From: Oceanomicrobium pacificus
GTDB lineage: Bacteria; Pseudomonadota; Alphaproteobacteria; Rhodobacterales; Rhodobacteraceae
Length of the DNA: 64,000 nt
Direction: 5' to 3'
Assembly (NCBI RefSeq): GCF_009833495.1
Contig: NZ_WUWG01000001.1
Location: 992,001 to 1,056,000, forward strand
Part shown: in pieces, positions 33,062 to 43,213 of the stretch
How positions within the stretch are numbered: position 1 is the stretch's first letter
Layout: each line of letters opens with the position of its first letter
Made by a program: the position numbers and the translations under genes
The notes under the pieces: model-generated
What the model was told of the DNA's origin: nothing
The model's database searches: none
Seen by the model: only the letters and a program-made list of their open reading frames with translations

Positions 33062-33835
33062 ATGCGCTTAGAAAATGCAACGATCAGGCCCCCGATGACC
33101 GCGATCCAACCGGGCGTTTGCCTGACATTCGACGATCTGTTTGTAGAGAACTGGCTGGCGGCGCGTCCGCTCTTTGACCGGTTTGATGCGCGTGTCACCT
33201 TTTGCGTGACGATGCTCCACATGGCGACCGAGGCGCAGCTTGACGGGCTGCACCAGCTTCAGAATGACGGGCACGAAATCGCGCTGCACAGCCGGACCCA
33301 CCCAAGGCTAAGGCCCTATCTCGAGCGCCATGGGATCGAGCATTGGCTGGCAGAAGAAGTGGATGCCGGCATCCGCGAGCATCGCGCTGCCGGGTTTCCG
33401 GCAACCAGCTTCGCCTGCCCCTATCACGCCTCGACCCATGACACGCGCCGCGCGCTGGGCACGCGGTTCGAGATTGTTCGGACCAAGGGGCCAAGAGGCC
33501 TGACGGCAGACCGTCTGCCCCGCCGCGTTTATCGGCAAACCGGTCGCCATCGGATGGTCCACAATATCGGATCGGTGGATTTCCGTCATGTCGGACAGGG
33601 TGGCACCGGGTGGTTTGCCACGATTCTGGACTCCATTGCCGACGGGGGCGGCGTCGGTATTTTCACCGGTCATGACATAAGGTTGCGCAATGACGGCCCG
33701 GGCCGCTACGCGACGCTTGAAGACCTCGAACGCGCGCTGGCCATGATCCGCAGGCGCGGTCTGAAGTTCCACACATTGACCGGTTTCGCGCGCGCCATGG
33801 CGTTGGAAAGTCAGGCAGATCTCGCCGGACCATAA
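33062..33835 (+). CDS. polysaccharide deacetylase (NodB-homology) family protein
   Basis: Up to 257 residues. The NodB motif 1 is CLTFDDLF (Asp-Asp), motif 2 is LHSRTHPRL (His-Ser-x2-His) and motif 3 is ACPYHAS. No signal peptide, so it is probably cytoplasmic, like the amidohydrolase-type members of the family. 27 nt separate it from the RraA-like gene with no overlap and no good Shine-Dalgarno; an in-frame ATG at 33095 would give 246 residues. It may be the last gene of the locus or a separate unit. Confidence 0.8.
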   Translation: MRLENATIRPPMTAIQPGVCLTFDDLFVENWLAARPLFDRFDARVTFCVTMLHMATEAQLDGLHQLQNDGHEIALHSRTHPRLRPYLERHGIEHWLAEEVDAGIREHRAAGFPATSFACPYHASTHDTRRALGTRFEIVRTKGPRGLTADRLPRRVYRQTGRHRMVHNIGSVDFRHVGQGGTGWFATILDSIADGGGVGIFTGHDIRLRNDGPGRYATLEDLERALAMIRRRGLKFHTLTGFARAMALESQADLAGP

Positions 33836-33865
33836 AGTCCGCTACTTAATACTTTCGGGAAAAAC

Positions 33866-33941
33866 TGGTGCCGCTGAGAGGACTCGAACCTCCGACCCCA
33901 TCATTACGAATGACGTGCTCTACCAGCTGAGCTACAGCGGC
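33866..33941 (-). tRNA. tRNA-Thr (anticodon CGU)
   Basis: On the minus strand the acceptor GCCGCTG pairs with CAGCGGC, followed by discriminator A and an encoded CCA. D-arm GTAGCTCAGCTGGTAGAGC, anticodon stem-loop CGTCA-TTCGTAA-TGATG with anticodon CGT, and T-arm GGAGGTTCGAGTCCTC. 76 nt with CCA, class I. It marks the border between the accessory locus and the hem/tsaD core region; no integrase is nearby. Confidence 0.96.
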
Positions 33942-33996
33942 CAACCGGGGCGGTTTCTATGCCAGTTCGCGGGGCGTGTCCAGCGGTTATGGCGGC

Positions 33997-35457
33997 TCAG
34001 CCGGTCGCCACTTCCTCTGCATCCTCGATTTCCTCTTCCGCACCCTCGCTGGCCATCGCATCCGCCGTGTCGGCATCCTGTTCGGACAGGAGCCCGACGA
34101 TCAGCGGCAGCATGGCCGAGCGGGCCTGTCCGTCCGCTTCCTGTTTCGGCAGCGCGGTCCAGCTCAGCGTGTCGAATGCCTCGCAACTGGCGCAGACCGG
34201 GTGCCACTGGGCGTGAATGGCGCGGCATTTGCTGCATACCCATTGCGGGCCGCGCGGCGCTTCGAGCGCCTTGGCGAGCCAGCCGCGCACCACGCGGTCC
34301 TCGGCGCCCGTGCCGCGTTCCGCCGCCGCCATGATGGCGAGGCTGCGGGCGGTCGGGTCTTCCTCTACCAGCGGGGCGATCGTGCTTCGGGCAGCGGGGA
34401 ATTCCTCTGCCGCCAGTTGTAGTTCGGCCTTCAGCATGACCGATTCGGGATGGTCGGGCGCGGCTTTGAACAGGGGCGCGAACCGGGTCAGCCTTTCCCC
34501 GGGCGTCTCTCCGGGTTCGAGCTGCGCATAGGCGGCTGCCAGATCCGGATGCGGGGTTGTCGCCCAGGCTTTCAGGATCGTCTTGCGGGCGGCACGGCTG
34601 TTGCCGCGGGCCACCTGCGCGCGGGCGGCCAGCGCTGCCGCCGGAACAAGCGTCGGGGCGAGCCGATTGGCCTCGATCGCCGCGCTGCGGGCCGCTTCGC
34701 TGTCGGGCGCTTGCTCCATGGCTTCGGCCAGGGACAGGACCGCGCTGCGCCGCGTGCCGACATCCTTCGGCAGACCGCCTGCGCGCACCTTGGCGTCGAG
34801 CGTCTGGCGGGCGCCGCCCCAATCCTGTTCCTGCGCCTGGATCTCGAAGAGCGTGTCGATCACTTCCAGATTCTTCGGCTTCACTTCCAGCGCCTTCTGG
34901 GCCAGCTTGGCGGCTGTTTCTGTGTCGCCTTCCTCCAGCTTCTGGCGCATCAGGCCGCGTATGCCGATGAACCGCGTCAGATCGTCCTGCAGCATCTCCT
35001 TGTAATAGCCCGTGGCCCGGACCGTGTTGCCGTCCATCTCGGCGGCCTGTGCGTTCAGGAGCCGGGTCATGCGCGGGTTCTGCAACAGCCGCTCGGCCTT
35101 GGTTGCCTGCGCCATCGCGGCACGGCTGTCGCCACTGGCCAGTGCGATCATCCCGTCCGACAGGGCGCGGTAGCCTTTCCGCTCGCGGCTCTTGTCGAAG
35201 AAACGCGACAGAGCGGTTTCATCGCCGGTCAGGAACCGGATCGTGGCGGTGACCAGACCGGCGAGCCGGATCAGCACCCAGACCAGAACGAAGACGAGAA
35301 TGCCGAGGATGACGAAGCCGAGCGGCGACAGGGTCCATTCCCGCCCCGCGAAGGCCAGCGAGATTTCCCCGGGCGCGTCCATGAGCCAGGCGGCGCCATA
35401 GGCCAGAACCGCGACGAGCGCGACATAGACAGTGACCTTGACGATCGACCAGAGCAT
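33997..35457 (-). CDS. HemY-like TPR membrane protein
   Basis: 486 residues. Two N-terminal membrane spans (VTVYVALVAVLAYGAAWLM; LGFVILGILVFVLVWVLIRL) frame the HemY_N domain, followed by TPR-like helices and an acidic tail. Near the C-terminus a CxxC...CxxC cluster (WVCSKCRAIHAQWHPVCASC) looks like a small zinc ribbon, usual in alphaproteobacterial versions. HemY is linked with hemD and haem synthesis by gene order, but its activity is not known. It follows the mitofilin-like gene by 16 nt. Confidence 0.88.
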   Translation of the reverse strand: MLWSIVKVTVYVALVAVLAYGAAWLMDAPGEISLAFAGREWTLSPLGFVILGILVFVLVWVLIRLAGLVTATIRFLTGDETALSRFFDKSRERKGYRALSDGMIALASGDSRAAMAQATKAERLLQNPRMTRLLNAQAAEMDGNTVRATGYYKEMLQDDLTRFIGIRGLMRQKLEEGDTETAAKLAQKALEVKPKNLEVIDTLFEIQAQEQDWGGARQTLDAKVRAGGLPKDVGTRRSAVLSLAEAMEQAPDSEAARSAAIEANRLAPTLVPAAALAARAQVARGNSRAARKTILKAWATTPHPDLAAAYAQLEPGETPGERLTRFAPLFKAAPDHPESVMLKAELQLAAEEFPAARSTIAPLVEEDPTARSLAIMAAAERGTGAEDRVVRGWLAKALEAPRGPQWVCSKCRAIHAQWHPVCASCEAFDTLSWTALPKQEADGQARSAMLPLIVGLLSEQDADTADAMASEGAEEEIEDAEEVATG

Positions 35458-35473
35458 CGGCCTTCCCCCTCGC

Positions 35474-37033
35474 TCAGTTCAAAGCGGCGGAGCGTTCAAG
35501 CTCCGCCAGTGCGGCCACGGCGGCCTGCCGCGCCCGTGCGCGGTCGAGCCAGCCCTGCATCGCGGCCTGCGCCTCGCTCGGCAGGTCGTCTGCCTCGTCG
35601 AGGGCCGCGGCCAGATTGTCCTGCCGCAGGTCATCCTCCATCCGCGACAGGATCGCATCCGGTGTCAGGCCCGATTGCGGCTCCAGCGAGCGGGAGGCCA
35701 TCTGCGCTTTCAGGAACGCGCCGAGTTTCGAAGCCGCCCCGTCGCCGGACCCGGCCCGTATCGAGGCCCGGATCGCATCATGAGCGGCCCCGCCGAAACT
35801 GGCGCGCAGGGCCGGCATGGTCGCCACGCCGCTGTCTGCCACGGATGTCAGGTCATCCGGCGCGTCCGTGCCTAGCGCCTCCTCGAGCCGCGACAGGTCG
35901 CTCGCAAACGGCTGTCCCGTCGTGATCGCAGCGGATACCGCGGCCAGTCCGGTGCGGATTTCGGCCGACTGGGAGGCCTGGGCGGCGCTTTCCTCCGCAG
36001 CTTCGGCCCGGTCGCTGGCGGTGGCCGCGATTTCCCCGATCCGGCGGTTCAGATCCTCGTTGCGCGAGAGGAGCGTCTCGATCTCTGCTTTCAGCCCGTC
36101 GACATTTGCGGCCATGGCGGCCAGTTGCGCGGAATTGATCGTGCCGCCTTCGGAGGCCGCGGCGTCCGTCAGTTGCTGTTCCAGCGACCCGAATGCCCCG
36201 ACGAGCCCGTCGATCCGGCTTTCCGCGGCCGCGATCCGGCTTTCCAGATCACCGGCGCCGCTCGATTGCAGCGCATCGCGCAACTGGTCAAGCTCGGCGC
36301 GCAGCGTTTCCACTTCCGCAGGCGTGCCCGTCTCGGGGGCCGGTGCCTCCTCCAGCGCGGCGATCCGGGCGGCGAGGGCGGCATTTTCTGCCTCCAGCCG
36401 TTCGGCAAGCTCCGCCTGACCTGGCGCCAACCACTCGGCGACTGGCGCCATGCCCGCGGGCAGGTTCTGCGCGATCTTCGGCGCGGCCCAAAGCGCGATC
36501 AGCGCGCCGATGAACAGAAGCGCGATGATCTGGAGCGCGCGGGCCGCAAGGCTTGTGGAATGGTCCTCTTCCGCCTCCAGCGCCGCGTCCGCGGCATGGT
36601 GCTCCTCGGCATAGGCGGTGGCGGCGAGGTCGGGCGCCTCTGAAGGTGTTTCAGCGGGAATATCGGCCAGTTCCGCTTCGGCAGGCGCCGCTTCTTCTGC
36701 CGGAGCCTCCACGGCATCCGTGAGCGGTTCCGTGTCCGGCGTGTCGGTGGACGCAGCGTCCGAGGCGCCGTTTTCGCCCTGCGCGAACGGATCGGCCGGT
36801 GCGGGTACCTTCTTGCGGCCCGTGCTGCTTTTCGACCGGCTGGACGCCGGTTTCTTGCGGGCTGGCTTCGGCGCTTTCTCAGCCGGCGCGTCCGATCCCG
36901 CATCGCTGGTATCTGTCACAGCCTCCCCGTCCGTGGCGTCGGCCGCGGTGTCGGGTGTCGATTTGCTGTCTTTCGGGTCCTTGAGCGCGTCCGGATCGGT
37001 CGCCTCTTCGGGCGTCTTGGGTGTTCTGGCCAT
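35474..37033 (-). CDS. mitofilin-like (COG4223) inner-membrane coiled-coil protein
   Basis: 519 residues. Residues 1-170 are low complexity, rich in Ala, Pro, Asp, Glu and Lys. One membrane span follows (ALQIIALLFIGALIALWAA), then a long coiled coil and a C-terminal helical domain ending DRARARQAAVAALAELE. Alphaproteobacterial relatives of mitochondrial Mic60/mitofilin have this design and lie between hemD and hemY. A role in shaping inner membranes is inferred from the mitochondrial homologue. ATG 37033 is used rather than the longer frame from 37072. Confidence 0.82.
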   Translation of the reverse strand: MARTPKTPEEATDPDALKDPKDSKSTPDTAADATDGEAVTDTSDAGSDAPAEKAPKPARKKPASSRSKSSTGRKKVPAPADPFAQGENGASDAASTDTPDTEPLTDAVEAPAEEAAPAEAELADIPAETPSEAPDLAATAYAEEHHAADAALEAEEDHSTSLAARALQIIALLFIGALIALWAAPKIAQNLPAGMAPVAEWLAPGQAELAERLEAENAALAARIAALEEAPAPETGTPAEVETLRAELDQLRDALQSSGAGDLESRIAAAESRIDGLVGAFGSLEQQLTDAAASEGGTINSAQLAAMAANVDGLKAEIETLLSRNEDLNRRIGEIAATASDRAEAAEESAAQASQSAEIRTGLAAVSAAITTGQPFASDLSRLEEALGTDAPDDLTSVADSGVATMPALRASFGGAAHDAIRASIRAGSGDGAASKLGAFLKAQMASRSLEPQSGLTPDAILSRMEDDLRQDNLAAALDEADDLPSEAQAAMQGWLDRARARQAAVAALAELERSAALN

Positions 37034-37132
37034 CAACCTGTCCTGAAGGCGTGCCTTGAAATACGCGGGCACGGTGCTTTTCGTTTAGAGTATGGACTCC
37101 CGAGGTCTATCTCAAGGTCAACTTGGCAAAGG

Positions 37133-37891
37133 TTAAAGCGGTTCCCCGCCAATCTGTTGGGCGAACTGACGCAGGGCGTCGAGCATGGAAGCTGCGTCGG
37201 GCCGCGCGGCGGTGTGGCGAGCACGGACCTGCAGGTCCGATAGAGGGTCCAGACAGGCGCTGCTCATCCCGATCAGGGTCAGGTCGTCTGTGGGCCAGTT
37301 TGCGGTGCGGGCTGCGTTGGCGAAGAGCGCCGCACTGCGTGGCGAGAAGAGCGGCAGAAGGTCCACGCGCCCGTTCCGCAAGGCGCGCTGCGCTGCATCC
37401 GAGAGCGGCACCTCCGGCTGATCATAGAGGATGATCCGGGATGCCGGTTGCCCGGCCGCCTGCAACCGTTCCACGATATCGCCGCGGTGGTGCGCGCCGC
37501 TCAGGTGGAGCATCGGGCGCGGCTCCGGTCCGGGATCGCGCAAGGCGGCCACCAGCGCGTCAGCATCGGGATAGGCAGCGCGAACCGCGATCCCGGCTCC
37601 GCGGGCCGCCTCCGCGGTCTTTTCCCCGACAGTGACGGCAGGCAGGTCGGGCAGGCCGGACAATGCGGCAGCGGCGGCCACCCCGTTGCGCGATGTCAGG
37701 ATGAGCGTGCCCGGACCGGACAGGTCCATGCCCGCCAGTGGGTCTGGTCGCGGGACGATCCGCTGCTGTGGCGCGATCAGGATCTCGAACCGGCCGGGGA
37801 GCGCGGCTTCGGTCGCGGCGGCAAACGCGTCAGCCGCCCGTTGCGGACGGGTCAGGAGCAGGCAGGGCCGGCGCGAGGATTGCGTGTTCAT
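37133..37891 (-). CDS. hemD: uroporphyrinogen-III synthase
   Basis: 252 residues. Cyclises hydroxymethylbilane to uroporphyrinogen III in tetrapyrrole synthesis. HemD sequences are very divergent, but [55 protein letters not shown] and [11 protein letters not shown] follow the two-domain pattern. ATG 37891 is preferred because the longer frame would invade the divergent tsaD gene. The 37892-37940 interval must hold both promoters. hemC is not in the window. Confidence 0.85.
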   Translation of the reverse strand: MNTQSSRRPCLLLTRPQRAADAFAAATEAALPGRFEILIAPQQRIVPRPDPLAGMDLSGPGTLILTSRNGVAAAAALSGLPDLPAVTVGEKTAEAARGAGIAVRAAYPDADALVAALRDPGPEPRPMLHLSGAHHRGDIVERLQAAGQPASRIILYDQPEVPLSDAAQRALRNGRVDLLPLFSPRSAALFANAARTANWPTDDLTLIGMSSACLDPLSDLQVRARHTAARPDAASMLDALRQFAQQIGGEPL

Positions 37892-37940
37892 GACCATGGT
37901 GTTACCGCTCGCGGGGATGACAGGCAAACGGATCATAGAC

Positions 37941-39050
37941 ATGACAGGGCGCCCGCTGACGGTGCTCGGCGTGGAAAGCAGTTGCGATGACACGGCAGCG
38001 GCTGTGGTGACCGGCTGGCCGGGCGGCAACGACGCGCCGCGGATCCTGTCCTCTGTCGTGTCAGGCCAGACCGACCTTCATGCCGCCTTTGGTGGCGTCG
38101 TGCCGGAGATCGCCGCCCGCGCCCATGCGGAACAGCTCGACCTGTGCGTTGCGCGGGCCCTTGCCGACGCCGAGTGCAGCCTGTCCGATCTCGATGCGAT
38201 CGCGGTCACCGCCGGTCCGGGCCTGATCGGCGGCGTCCTGTCGGGTGTCATGTGCGCGCGCGGCCTTGCCGCCGGTGCTGACCTGCCGCTCGTCGGCGTG
38301 AACCATCTGGCCGGCCATGCGCTGACCCCGCGGCTCACCGATAGCGTGACCTATCCCTTTCTGATGCTGCTCGTCTCCGGCGGCCATTGCCAGTTTCTCG
38401 CGGTCGAGGGGCCGGACCGGTTCGCGCGTCTGGGCGGCTCGATCGATGACGCGCCGGGCGAGGCGTTCGACAAGACGGCGAAACTTCTCGGGCTCGGTTA
38501 TCCCGGCGGACCGTTGGTCGAGGCCGAGGCGCGCGACGGCGACCCCGAGCGGTTCGCCTTTCCGCGCCCCCTTCTGGACCGACCGGGCGCGGATATGAGC
38601 TTTTCAGGTCTGAAGACCGCCTTGCGCCGGGCCCGCGACGGGATCGTGGCCGAGAAGGGCGGGCTGACGCGGAGAGACAGGGCCGATCTGTGCGCGGGCT
38701 TTCAGGCCGCGGTGCGTGACGTTCTGGTGGAAAAGACCCGCCGTGCCATCGGCCTGTTTGCCGACCGGACAGGGCGGCGCGACGCGACACTTGCCGTGGC
38801 CGGCGGGGTGGCGGCGAACGGCGCAATCCGCGCCGGCCTCGAACAGGTGGCCGCCGATGCCGGTTTCGCCTTCACCGCACCGCCGCTTGCGCTTTGCACC
38901 GACAATGCGGCGATGATCGCATGGGCCGGGATCGAACGGATCGCCGACGGCGCGGCGCTTGACGCATCGATCACCGCCCGGCCGCGCTGGCCGCTCGACG
39001 CAGCCGCCCGGCCGCTCGTCGGGTCGGGCCGCAAGGGCGCGAAAGCATGA
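37941..39050 (+). CDS. tsaD: tRNA N6-adenosine threonylcarbamoyltransferase TsaD
   Basis: 369 residues. TsaD transfers the threonylcarbamoyl group to A37 of ANN-decoding tRNAs with TsaB/TsaE. ASKHA-fold markers: [14 protein letters not shown] at the start, the metal site [11 protein letters not shown] (His-x3-His), [19 protein letters not shown] and [10 protein letters not shown]. An ATG at 37917 in the same frame (adding MTGKRIID) is an alternative start; both lack a strong Shine-Dalgarno. Translationally coupled to gpsA (ATGA). Confidence 0.95.
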   Translation: MTGRPLTVLGVESSCDDTAAAVVTGWPGGNDAPRILSSVVSGQTDLHAAFGGVVPEIAARAHAEQLDLCVARALADAECSLSDLDAIAVTAGPGLIGGVLSGVMCARGLAAGADLPLVGVNHLAGHALTPRLTDSVTYPFLMLLVSGGHCQFLAVEGPDRFARLGGSIDDAPGEAFDKTAKLLGLGYPGGPLVEAEARDGDPERFAFPRPLLDRPGADMSFSGLKTALRRARDGIVAEKGGLTRRDRADLCAGFQAAVRDVLVEKTRRAIGLFADRTGRRDATLAVAGGVAANGAIRAGLEQVAADAGFAFTAPPLALCTDNAAMIAWAGIERIADGAALDASITARPRWPLDAAARPLVGSGRKGAKA

Positions 39051-40018
39051 ACCGCATCGGCGTCATCGGGGCCGGGGCCTTCGGATCGGCACTGGCGATT
39101 GCGCTGGCCCGCGGCGGCGCGACAGTCACGCTCTGGGGTCGTGACGCGGACCAGGTCGCTGCCATGGACAGGACGCGGGAAAACGCGCGCTACCTGCCCG
39201 GCCTCCCCCTGCCCGAAGGGCTGGCCGTGACCGGAGCGCTCGATGCGCTCTCGGGCGCGGACCTGCTTTTGTGCGTGGTTCCCGCGCAGGCGACCCGACG
39301 TTTTCTGGAAGCGCATGCCGCAGCCCTGCCGAAGGTCCCGCTCGTCCTGTGCGCCAAAGGGATCGAGCGCGATACCGGTGCGCTCATGTCCGACATCGCC
39401 GCCGACCATTGGCCGAAGGACGGTATTGCCGTCCTGTCGGGCCCCGGTTTCGCGAGCGAGCTGGCGCGCGGGTTGCCGACCGCCCTGTCGCTCGCCGGCC
39501 ATGACGCGGCATGCGCCTCTATGCTCCAGCAGGCGCTGTCGACAGACCGTCTGCGGCTCTACCTCAGCGACGATCCGACCGGCGTGCAGTTGGGCGGCGC
39601 GCTGAAAAACGTGATCGCCATCGCTTGCGGGCTGGCGGTTGGCGCTGGGCTCGGGGAAAGCGCCCGTGCCGCGCTGATGACGCGGGGGTTCGCGGAGATG
39701 ACCCGGCTCGCAGCGGCGATGGGCGCACGGGCCGAGACGCTGACCGGCTTGTCGGGGCTTGGCGACCTTGCGCTCACCTGCACCTCGCGCCAGTCGCGCA
39801 ATTTCGCCGCTGGCATGGACCGCGCGTCGGGCGCCGTGCCGGCCGAGGGCCAGACTGTGGAGGGCGCGGCCACCGCCGCCGCCGCCGTTGCGCTGGCGCA
39901 GGCCCACGGGCAGGAGGCGCCGATTGCCGCCGCCGTTGCCGATGTGCTCGCCGGACACCTTTCCATTCACGAGGCGATGGACAGGCTACTGTCCCGCCCC
40001 CTTCGACAGGAGACCTGA
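39047..40018 (+). CDS. gpsA: NAD(P)-dependent glycerol-3-phosphate dehydrogenase
   Basis: 323 residues. Makes sn-glycerol-3-phosphate from DHAP for phospholipid synthesis. N-terminal [45 protein letters not shown], the catalytic Lys in [12 protein letters not shown] and the substrate Arg in [10 protein letters not shown] all fit. It would also be one of the sinks for DHAP released by the predicted sulfosugar aldolase, though it is a core gene. Followed after 4 nt by the YciI gene. Confidence 0.96.
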   Translation: MNRIGVIGAGAFGSALAIALARGGATVTLWGRDADQVAAMDRTRENARYLPGLPLPEGLAVTGALDALSGADLLLCVVPAQATRRFLEAHAAALPKVPLVLCAKGIERDTGALMSDIAADHWPKDGIAVLSGPGFASELARGLPTALSLAGHDAACASMLQQALSTDRLRLYLSDDPTGVQLGGALKNVIAIACGLAVGAGLGESARAALMTRGFAEMTRLAAAMGARAETLTGLSGLGDLALTCTSRQSRNFAAGMDRASGAVPAEGQTVEGAATAAAAVALAQAHGQEAPIAAAVADVLAGHLSIHEAMDRLLSRPLRQET

Positions 40019-40022
40019 ACCC

Positions 40023-40295
40023 ATGCTCTATGCCCTCATCTGCCGCGACAAGCCCGGCGCCATTGAAACCCGCAAGGCCAACCGCGAGGCGCATCTGGAC
40101 CATATCCGCAGCTCGGGTGTCGTCCAGCAGGCCGGTCCGTTCCTTGATGCGGACGGGCAGATGTGCGGCTCGCTCCTGATCCTCGATGTCGAGACCCGCG
40201 CCGAGGCGGAAGCCTGGGCCGCCGCGGACCCCTATGCGAAGGCCGGTCTTTTCGAGAATGTGTCCATCGAGGCCTGGAACCGGGTGGTGGGGTAA
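40023..40295 (+). CDS. YciI-like protein
   Basis: A 90-residue ferredoxin-like alpha+beta protein of the YciI/YCII family: MLYALICRDKPGAIETRKA, HLDHIRSSG with the conserved His, AGPFLDADG and DPYAKAGLFENVSI with the Asp-Pro-Tyr signature. Small dimeric enzymes of uncertain reaction; the conserved His and Asp suggest a weak lyase or isomerase. Typical neighbour of gpsA and the EVE gene in this order. Confidence 0.9.
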   Translation: MLYALICRDKPGAIETRKANREAHLDHIRSSGVVQQAGPFLDADGQMCGSLLILDVETRAEAEAWAAADPYAKAGLFENVSIEAWNRVVG

Positions 40296-40302
40296 CGGGA
40301 CG

Positions 40303-40722
40303 ATGCGCTATTGGCTCTTCAAATCCGAACCGAACACCTGGGGCTGGGACGACCAGCTGGCCAAGGGCGACGCGGGCGAGGAATGGGACGGCGTCCGCAA
40401 CTATCAGGCGCGCAACAATATGCGGGAGATGTCGGTCGGCGACCTTGGTTTCTTCTACCATTCGGTGAACGAGAAGCGGATCGTCGGCGTGGTCGAGGTG
40501 ATCGCCGAGGCCCATCCCGACAGCACCACCGATGATGCACGTTGGGAATGTGTCGATATCCGCGCCGTCGGGTCTTTCCCGACACCGGTGACGCTGGACG
40601 ATTGCAAGGCGGAGCCGCGCCTGTCCGACATGGTGCTCGTCAACAATACGCGCCTGTCGGTGCAGCCGGTCACGGCCGAGGAATGGGCCATCGTCTGCGG
40701 GATGGGGGGCTACACGGGCTGA
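40303..40722 (+). CDS. EVE-domain protein
   Basis: 139 residues, entirely an EVE (PUA-like) domain: YWLFKSEPNTWGWDDQ, WDGVRNYQARNNMREM, VGDLGFFYHSVNEKRIVGVV. EVE domains bind modified nucleobases in DNA or RNA (compare THYN1). No companion restriction or endonuclease domain is fused or adjacent, so a housekeeping RNA-related role is more likely than defence. A terminator follows at 40764. Confidence 0.92.
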   Translation: MRYWLFKSEPNTWGWDDQLAKGDAGEEWDGVRNYQARNNMREMSVGDLGFFYHSVNEKRIVGVVEVIAEAHPDSTTDDARWECVDIRAVGSFPTPVTLDDCKAEPRLSDMVLVNNTRLSVQPVTAEEWAIVCGMGGYTG

Positions 40723-40763
40723 CGCCCGCGAGGCCGACTCAAACGCAGGACCCAACGAAAAAA

Positions 40764-40800
40764 GGGAACCCGGTTCAACACGGGTTCCCTTCTGTGTTTT
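40764..40800 (+). terminator. Rho-independent-type terminator after the EVE gene
   Basis: Perfect 9-bp stem GGGAACCCG/CGGGTTCCC with an 8-nt loop, preceded by AAAA and followed by TTCTGTGTTTT. Closes the tsaD-gpsA-YciI-EVE unit. The next 150 bp up to the ahcY terminator show nothing recognisable. Confidence 0.8.
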
Positions 40801-40952
40801 CGGCGGTCAGGTCACCTTGGATCGACCACCAGCCGGCCAGGATCTCGTTGACGCGTGGGGGCTTACAAATTCGATCCCGACCCTGAAACGATGCCAGAGC
40901 TGGGCGGGACGGGCAAACGCATAGTCCTTAAAATTCGGTTCGAAACCAACGA

Positions 40953-40977
40953 AAACGGCCCCGCGCGGGGGCCGTTT
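40953..40977 (-). terminator. terminator of ahcY
   Basis: Perfect 10-bp stem AAACGGCCCC/GGGGCCGTTT with loop GCGCG, 27 bp past the ahcY stop. On the minus strand it ends in TTTTCGTTGGTTT. Confidence 0.8.
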
Positions 40978-41003
40978 CCTGAAGGGGTTCTGCGCGTGCC
41001 GGA

Positions 41004-42398
41004 TCAGTAGCGGTAATGTTCCGGCTTGAACGGGCCCGCGGGCGTCACGCCGATATAGTCGGCCTGATCGTCGGACAGTTCGGTCAGCTTCACGCCGATC
41101 CGTTCCAGATGCAGGCGAGCGACCTTCTCGTCGAGATGTTTGGGCAGGATGTAGACCTTGTTCTCATAGGCATCCGCACGGGTCCAGAGCTCGATCTGCG
41201 CGAGCACCTGATTGGTGAAGGAGGCCGACATGACGAAGGACGGGTGTCCGGTCGCGTTGCCAAGGTTCAGGAGCCGCCCTTCGGAGAGCAGGATGATCCG
41301 GCTGCCCGACGGCATCTCGATCATGTCCACCTGGTCCTTGATGTTGGTCCATTTGTGGTTCTTCAGCGCGGCGACCTGAATTTCATTGTCGAAATGGCCG
41401 ATATTCCCGACGATCGCCATGTCCTTCATCTCGCGCATATGCTCGATGCGGATCACGTCCTTGTTGCCGGTCGTGGTGATGAAAATGTCGGCCGAGGACA
41501 CGGCATCCTCGAGCGTCACCACCTCGAACCCGTCCATCGCGGCCTGAAGCGCGCAGATCGGGTCGATCTCGGTGACTTTGACACGCGCACCCGCGCCACG
41601 CAGCGATGCAGCCGAGCCCTTGCCGACATCGCCATAGCCGCAGACGACCGCCGTCTTGCCGGCCATCATCGTGTCGGTCGCGCGGCGGATGCCGTCGACG
41701 AGCGATTCCTTGCAGCCATATTTGTTGTCGAATTTCGACTTGGTGACGCTGTCATTCACGTTGATCGCCGGGAAGGGCAGTTCGCCCCGCTCGACCAGCT
41801 TGTAGAGCCGGTTGACGCCGGTTGTCGTTTCCTCCGACACGCCCTGGATCGCGTCACGCTGCTTGGTGAACCAGCCCGGCGCGGCGGCGAGCCGTTTGCG
41901 GATCTGGGCGAAGAGCGCGACCTCTTCCTCGGAACCCGGCGTGTCGAGGAAGGCCGTGTCGCCGCCCTCTGCCCGTGCGCCGAGCAGGATGTACATGGTC
42001 GCGTCGCCGCCATCATCGAGGATCAGGTTCGCGGTGCCTTCGGGGAAATCGAAGATCTTGTCCGCATAGTCCCAATATTCCTCCAGCGTTTCGCCCTTGA
42101 TGGCGAAGACCGGAACGCCGGCCTCGGCAATGGCCGCCGCCGCGTGATCCTGCGTGGAAAAGATGTTGCACGAGGCCCAGCGCACTTCCGCGCCGAGCGC
42201 GACCAGCGTCTCGATCAGCACACCGGTCTGGATCGTCATGTGCAGCGACCCGGCGATCCGCGCGCCCTTCAGCGGCTTCTTGTCGCCATATTCGGCACGC
42301 AGCGCCATCAGGCCCGGCATTTCCGTTTCGGCAATGTCCAGTTCCTTGCGCCCGAAATCCGCCAGCGCGATATCCTTGACGATATAGTCGTTCGACAT
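41004..42398 (-). CDS. ahcY: S-adenosylhomocysteinase
   Basis: 464 residues. Hydrolyses SAH to adenosine and homocysteine, recycling methyl-transfer product. Markers: [20 protein letters not shown] at the start, the [15 protein letters not shown] substrate region, [21 protein letters not shown] with the NAD/Lys site, [13 protein letters not shown] as dinucleotide fold, and the C-terminal KPEHYRY. It carries the insertion common in alphaproteobacterial enzymes (around residue 150-190). Its leader (42399-42480) can fold into a GC hairpin, but I could not match it to a SAH riboswitch. Confidence 0.97.
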   Translation of the reverse strand: MSNDYIVKDIALADFGRKELDIAETEMPGLMALRAEYGDKKPLKGARIAGSLHMTIQTGVLIETLVALGAEVRWASCNIFSTQDHAAAAIAEAGVPVFAIKGETLEEYWDYADKIFDFPEGTANLILDDGGDATMYILLGARAEGGDTAFLDTPGSEEEVALFAQIRKRLAAAPGWFTKQRDAIQGVSEETTTGVNRLYKLVERGELPFPAINVNDSVTKSKFDNKYGCKESLVDGIRRATDTMMAGKTAVVCGYGDVGKGSAASLRGAGARVKVTEIDPICALQAAMDGFEVVTLEDAVSSADIFITTTGNKDVIRIEHMREMKDMAIVGNIGHFDNEIQVAALKNHKWTNIKDQVDMIEMPSGSRIILLSEGRLLNLGNATGHPSFVMSASFTNQVLAQIELWTRADAYENKVYILPKHLDEKVARLHLERIGVKLTELSDDQADYIGVTPAGPFKPEHYRY

Positions 42399-42517
42399 GG
42401 GCCAGGCCCCTTTCCCATTGGAAGTTACAGCAGCCCCCTTACCACCCGCCGCGCGGTATCGACAAGGGCTGCCCCGCGCGACTAGGTAAGGGGAGGTTCA
42501 CGAAGGAGTTGCCCGCC

Positions 42518-43105
42518 ATGCCACCTGCCCGCGCCTGGCAGCGGATGTTGTCCGGCCGACGGCTCGACCTGCTCGACCCGTCGCCGCTCGATATCGAGAT
42601 CGAGGATATCGCCCACGGATTGAGTTTCGTGGCGCGCTGGAACGGCCAGACGCGGGGCGATTTCCCCTATTCGGTCGCCGAACATTCGCTGTTGGTGGAG
42701 GAACTTTTCGGCCTGATCGCGCCGAAAGCCCCGGTCCGCTGGCGGCTCGCGGCGCTTCTCCACGATGCGCCGGAATATGTGATCGGGGACATGATCTCGC
42801 CGGTAAAGGCCGCTGTCGGACCGGGCTACAAGGCGATGGATGCGCGCCTGATGGCCGCCGTGCATCTGCGCTACGGTTTGCCGGCCGAGATCCCGGCGAC
42901 CGTCAAGCGCCAGATCAAGAAAGCCGACCGCATGTCCGCCTGGATGGAGGCCGTGCATATAGCCGGCTTCTCCGAGGCCGAGGCCGACAGGTTCTTCACC
43001 CGTCCGGTGGCACCGGTCGCCGACCGGATGCTGAGTGCGGCGCCGCCCGCCGATGTGCGCCGGGCGTTTCTTGACCGACATAGGGAGCTCCTGTCGGCGC
43101 TCTGA
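42518..43105 (+). CDS. HD-domain phosphohydrolase (YfbR/5'-nucleotidase-like)
   Basis: 195 residues. HD motifs: VAEHSLLVEELF (first His), LAALLHDAPEYVIGDMISP (His-Asp plus Glu) and KKADRMSAWMEAVH (distal Asp). Similar proteins dephosphorylate deoxynucleoside monophosphates. ATG 42518 is used, with a perfect AAGGAG 9 nt upstream; the apparent TTG at 42509 would abut that Shine-Dalgarno. Divergent from ahcY. Confidence 0.88.
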   Translation: MPPARAWQRMLSGRRLDLLDPSPLDIEIEDIAHGLSFVARWNGQTRGDFPYSVAEHSLLVEELFGLIAPKAPVRWRLAALLHDAPEYVIGDMISPVKAAVGPGYKAMDARLMAAVHLRYGLPAEIPATVKRQIKKADRMSAWMEAVHIAGFSEAEADRFFTRPVAPVADRMLSAAPPADVRRAFLDRHRELLSAL

Positions 43106-43213
43106 CGACGGCACGCATGGCCACGGGTTTAATTCGTGCCGTGCGCACCGTATATCTGCGGCAAGCATATGCCAGATGCGCGCCGAAGCGCCGCGCGGGA
43201 AAGGAACAGTAGG

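Noticed and set aside
33836-33996. tRNA-Thr as an integration site for a genomic island at 3381-33835
   Set aside because: Accessory genes lie between two tRNAs, but there is no integrase, no repeated tRNA 3' end as attachment site that I could find, and no visible shift in base composition.
40303-40722. EVE-domain protein as part of a defence system
   Set aside because: No nuclease, methylase or other defence gene adjoins; it sits in a conserved tsaD-gpsA-YciI neighbourhood.
42399-42480. Possible SAH or SAM riboswitch upstream of ahcY
   Set aside because: The leader can form a GC hairpin (CAGCCCTT.../...AAGGGGGCTG on the minus strand), but I could not align it with the conserved core of any SAH, SAM-II or SAM/SAH riboswitch. 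A covariance search would decide.
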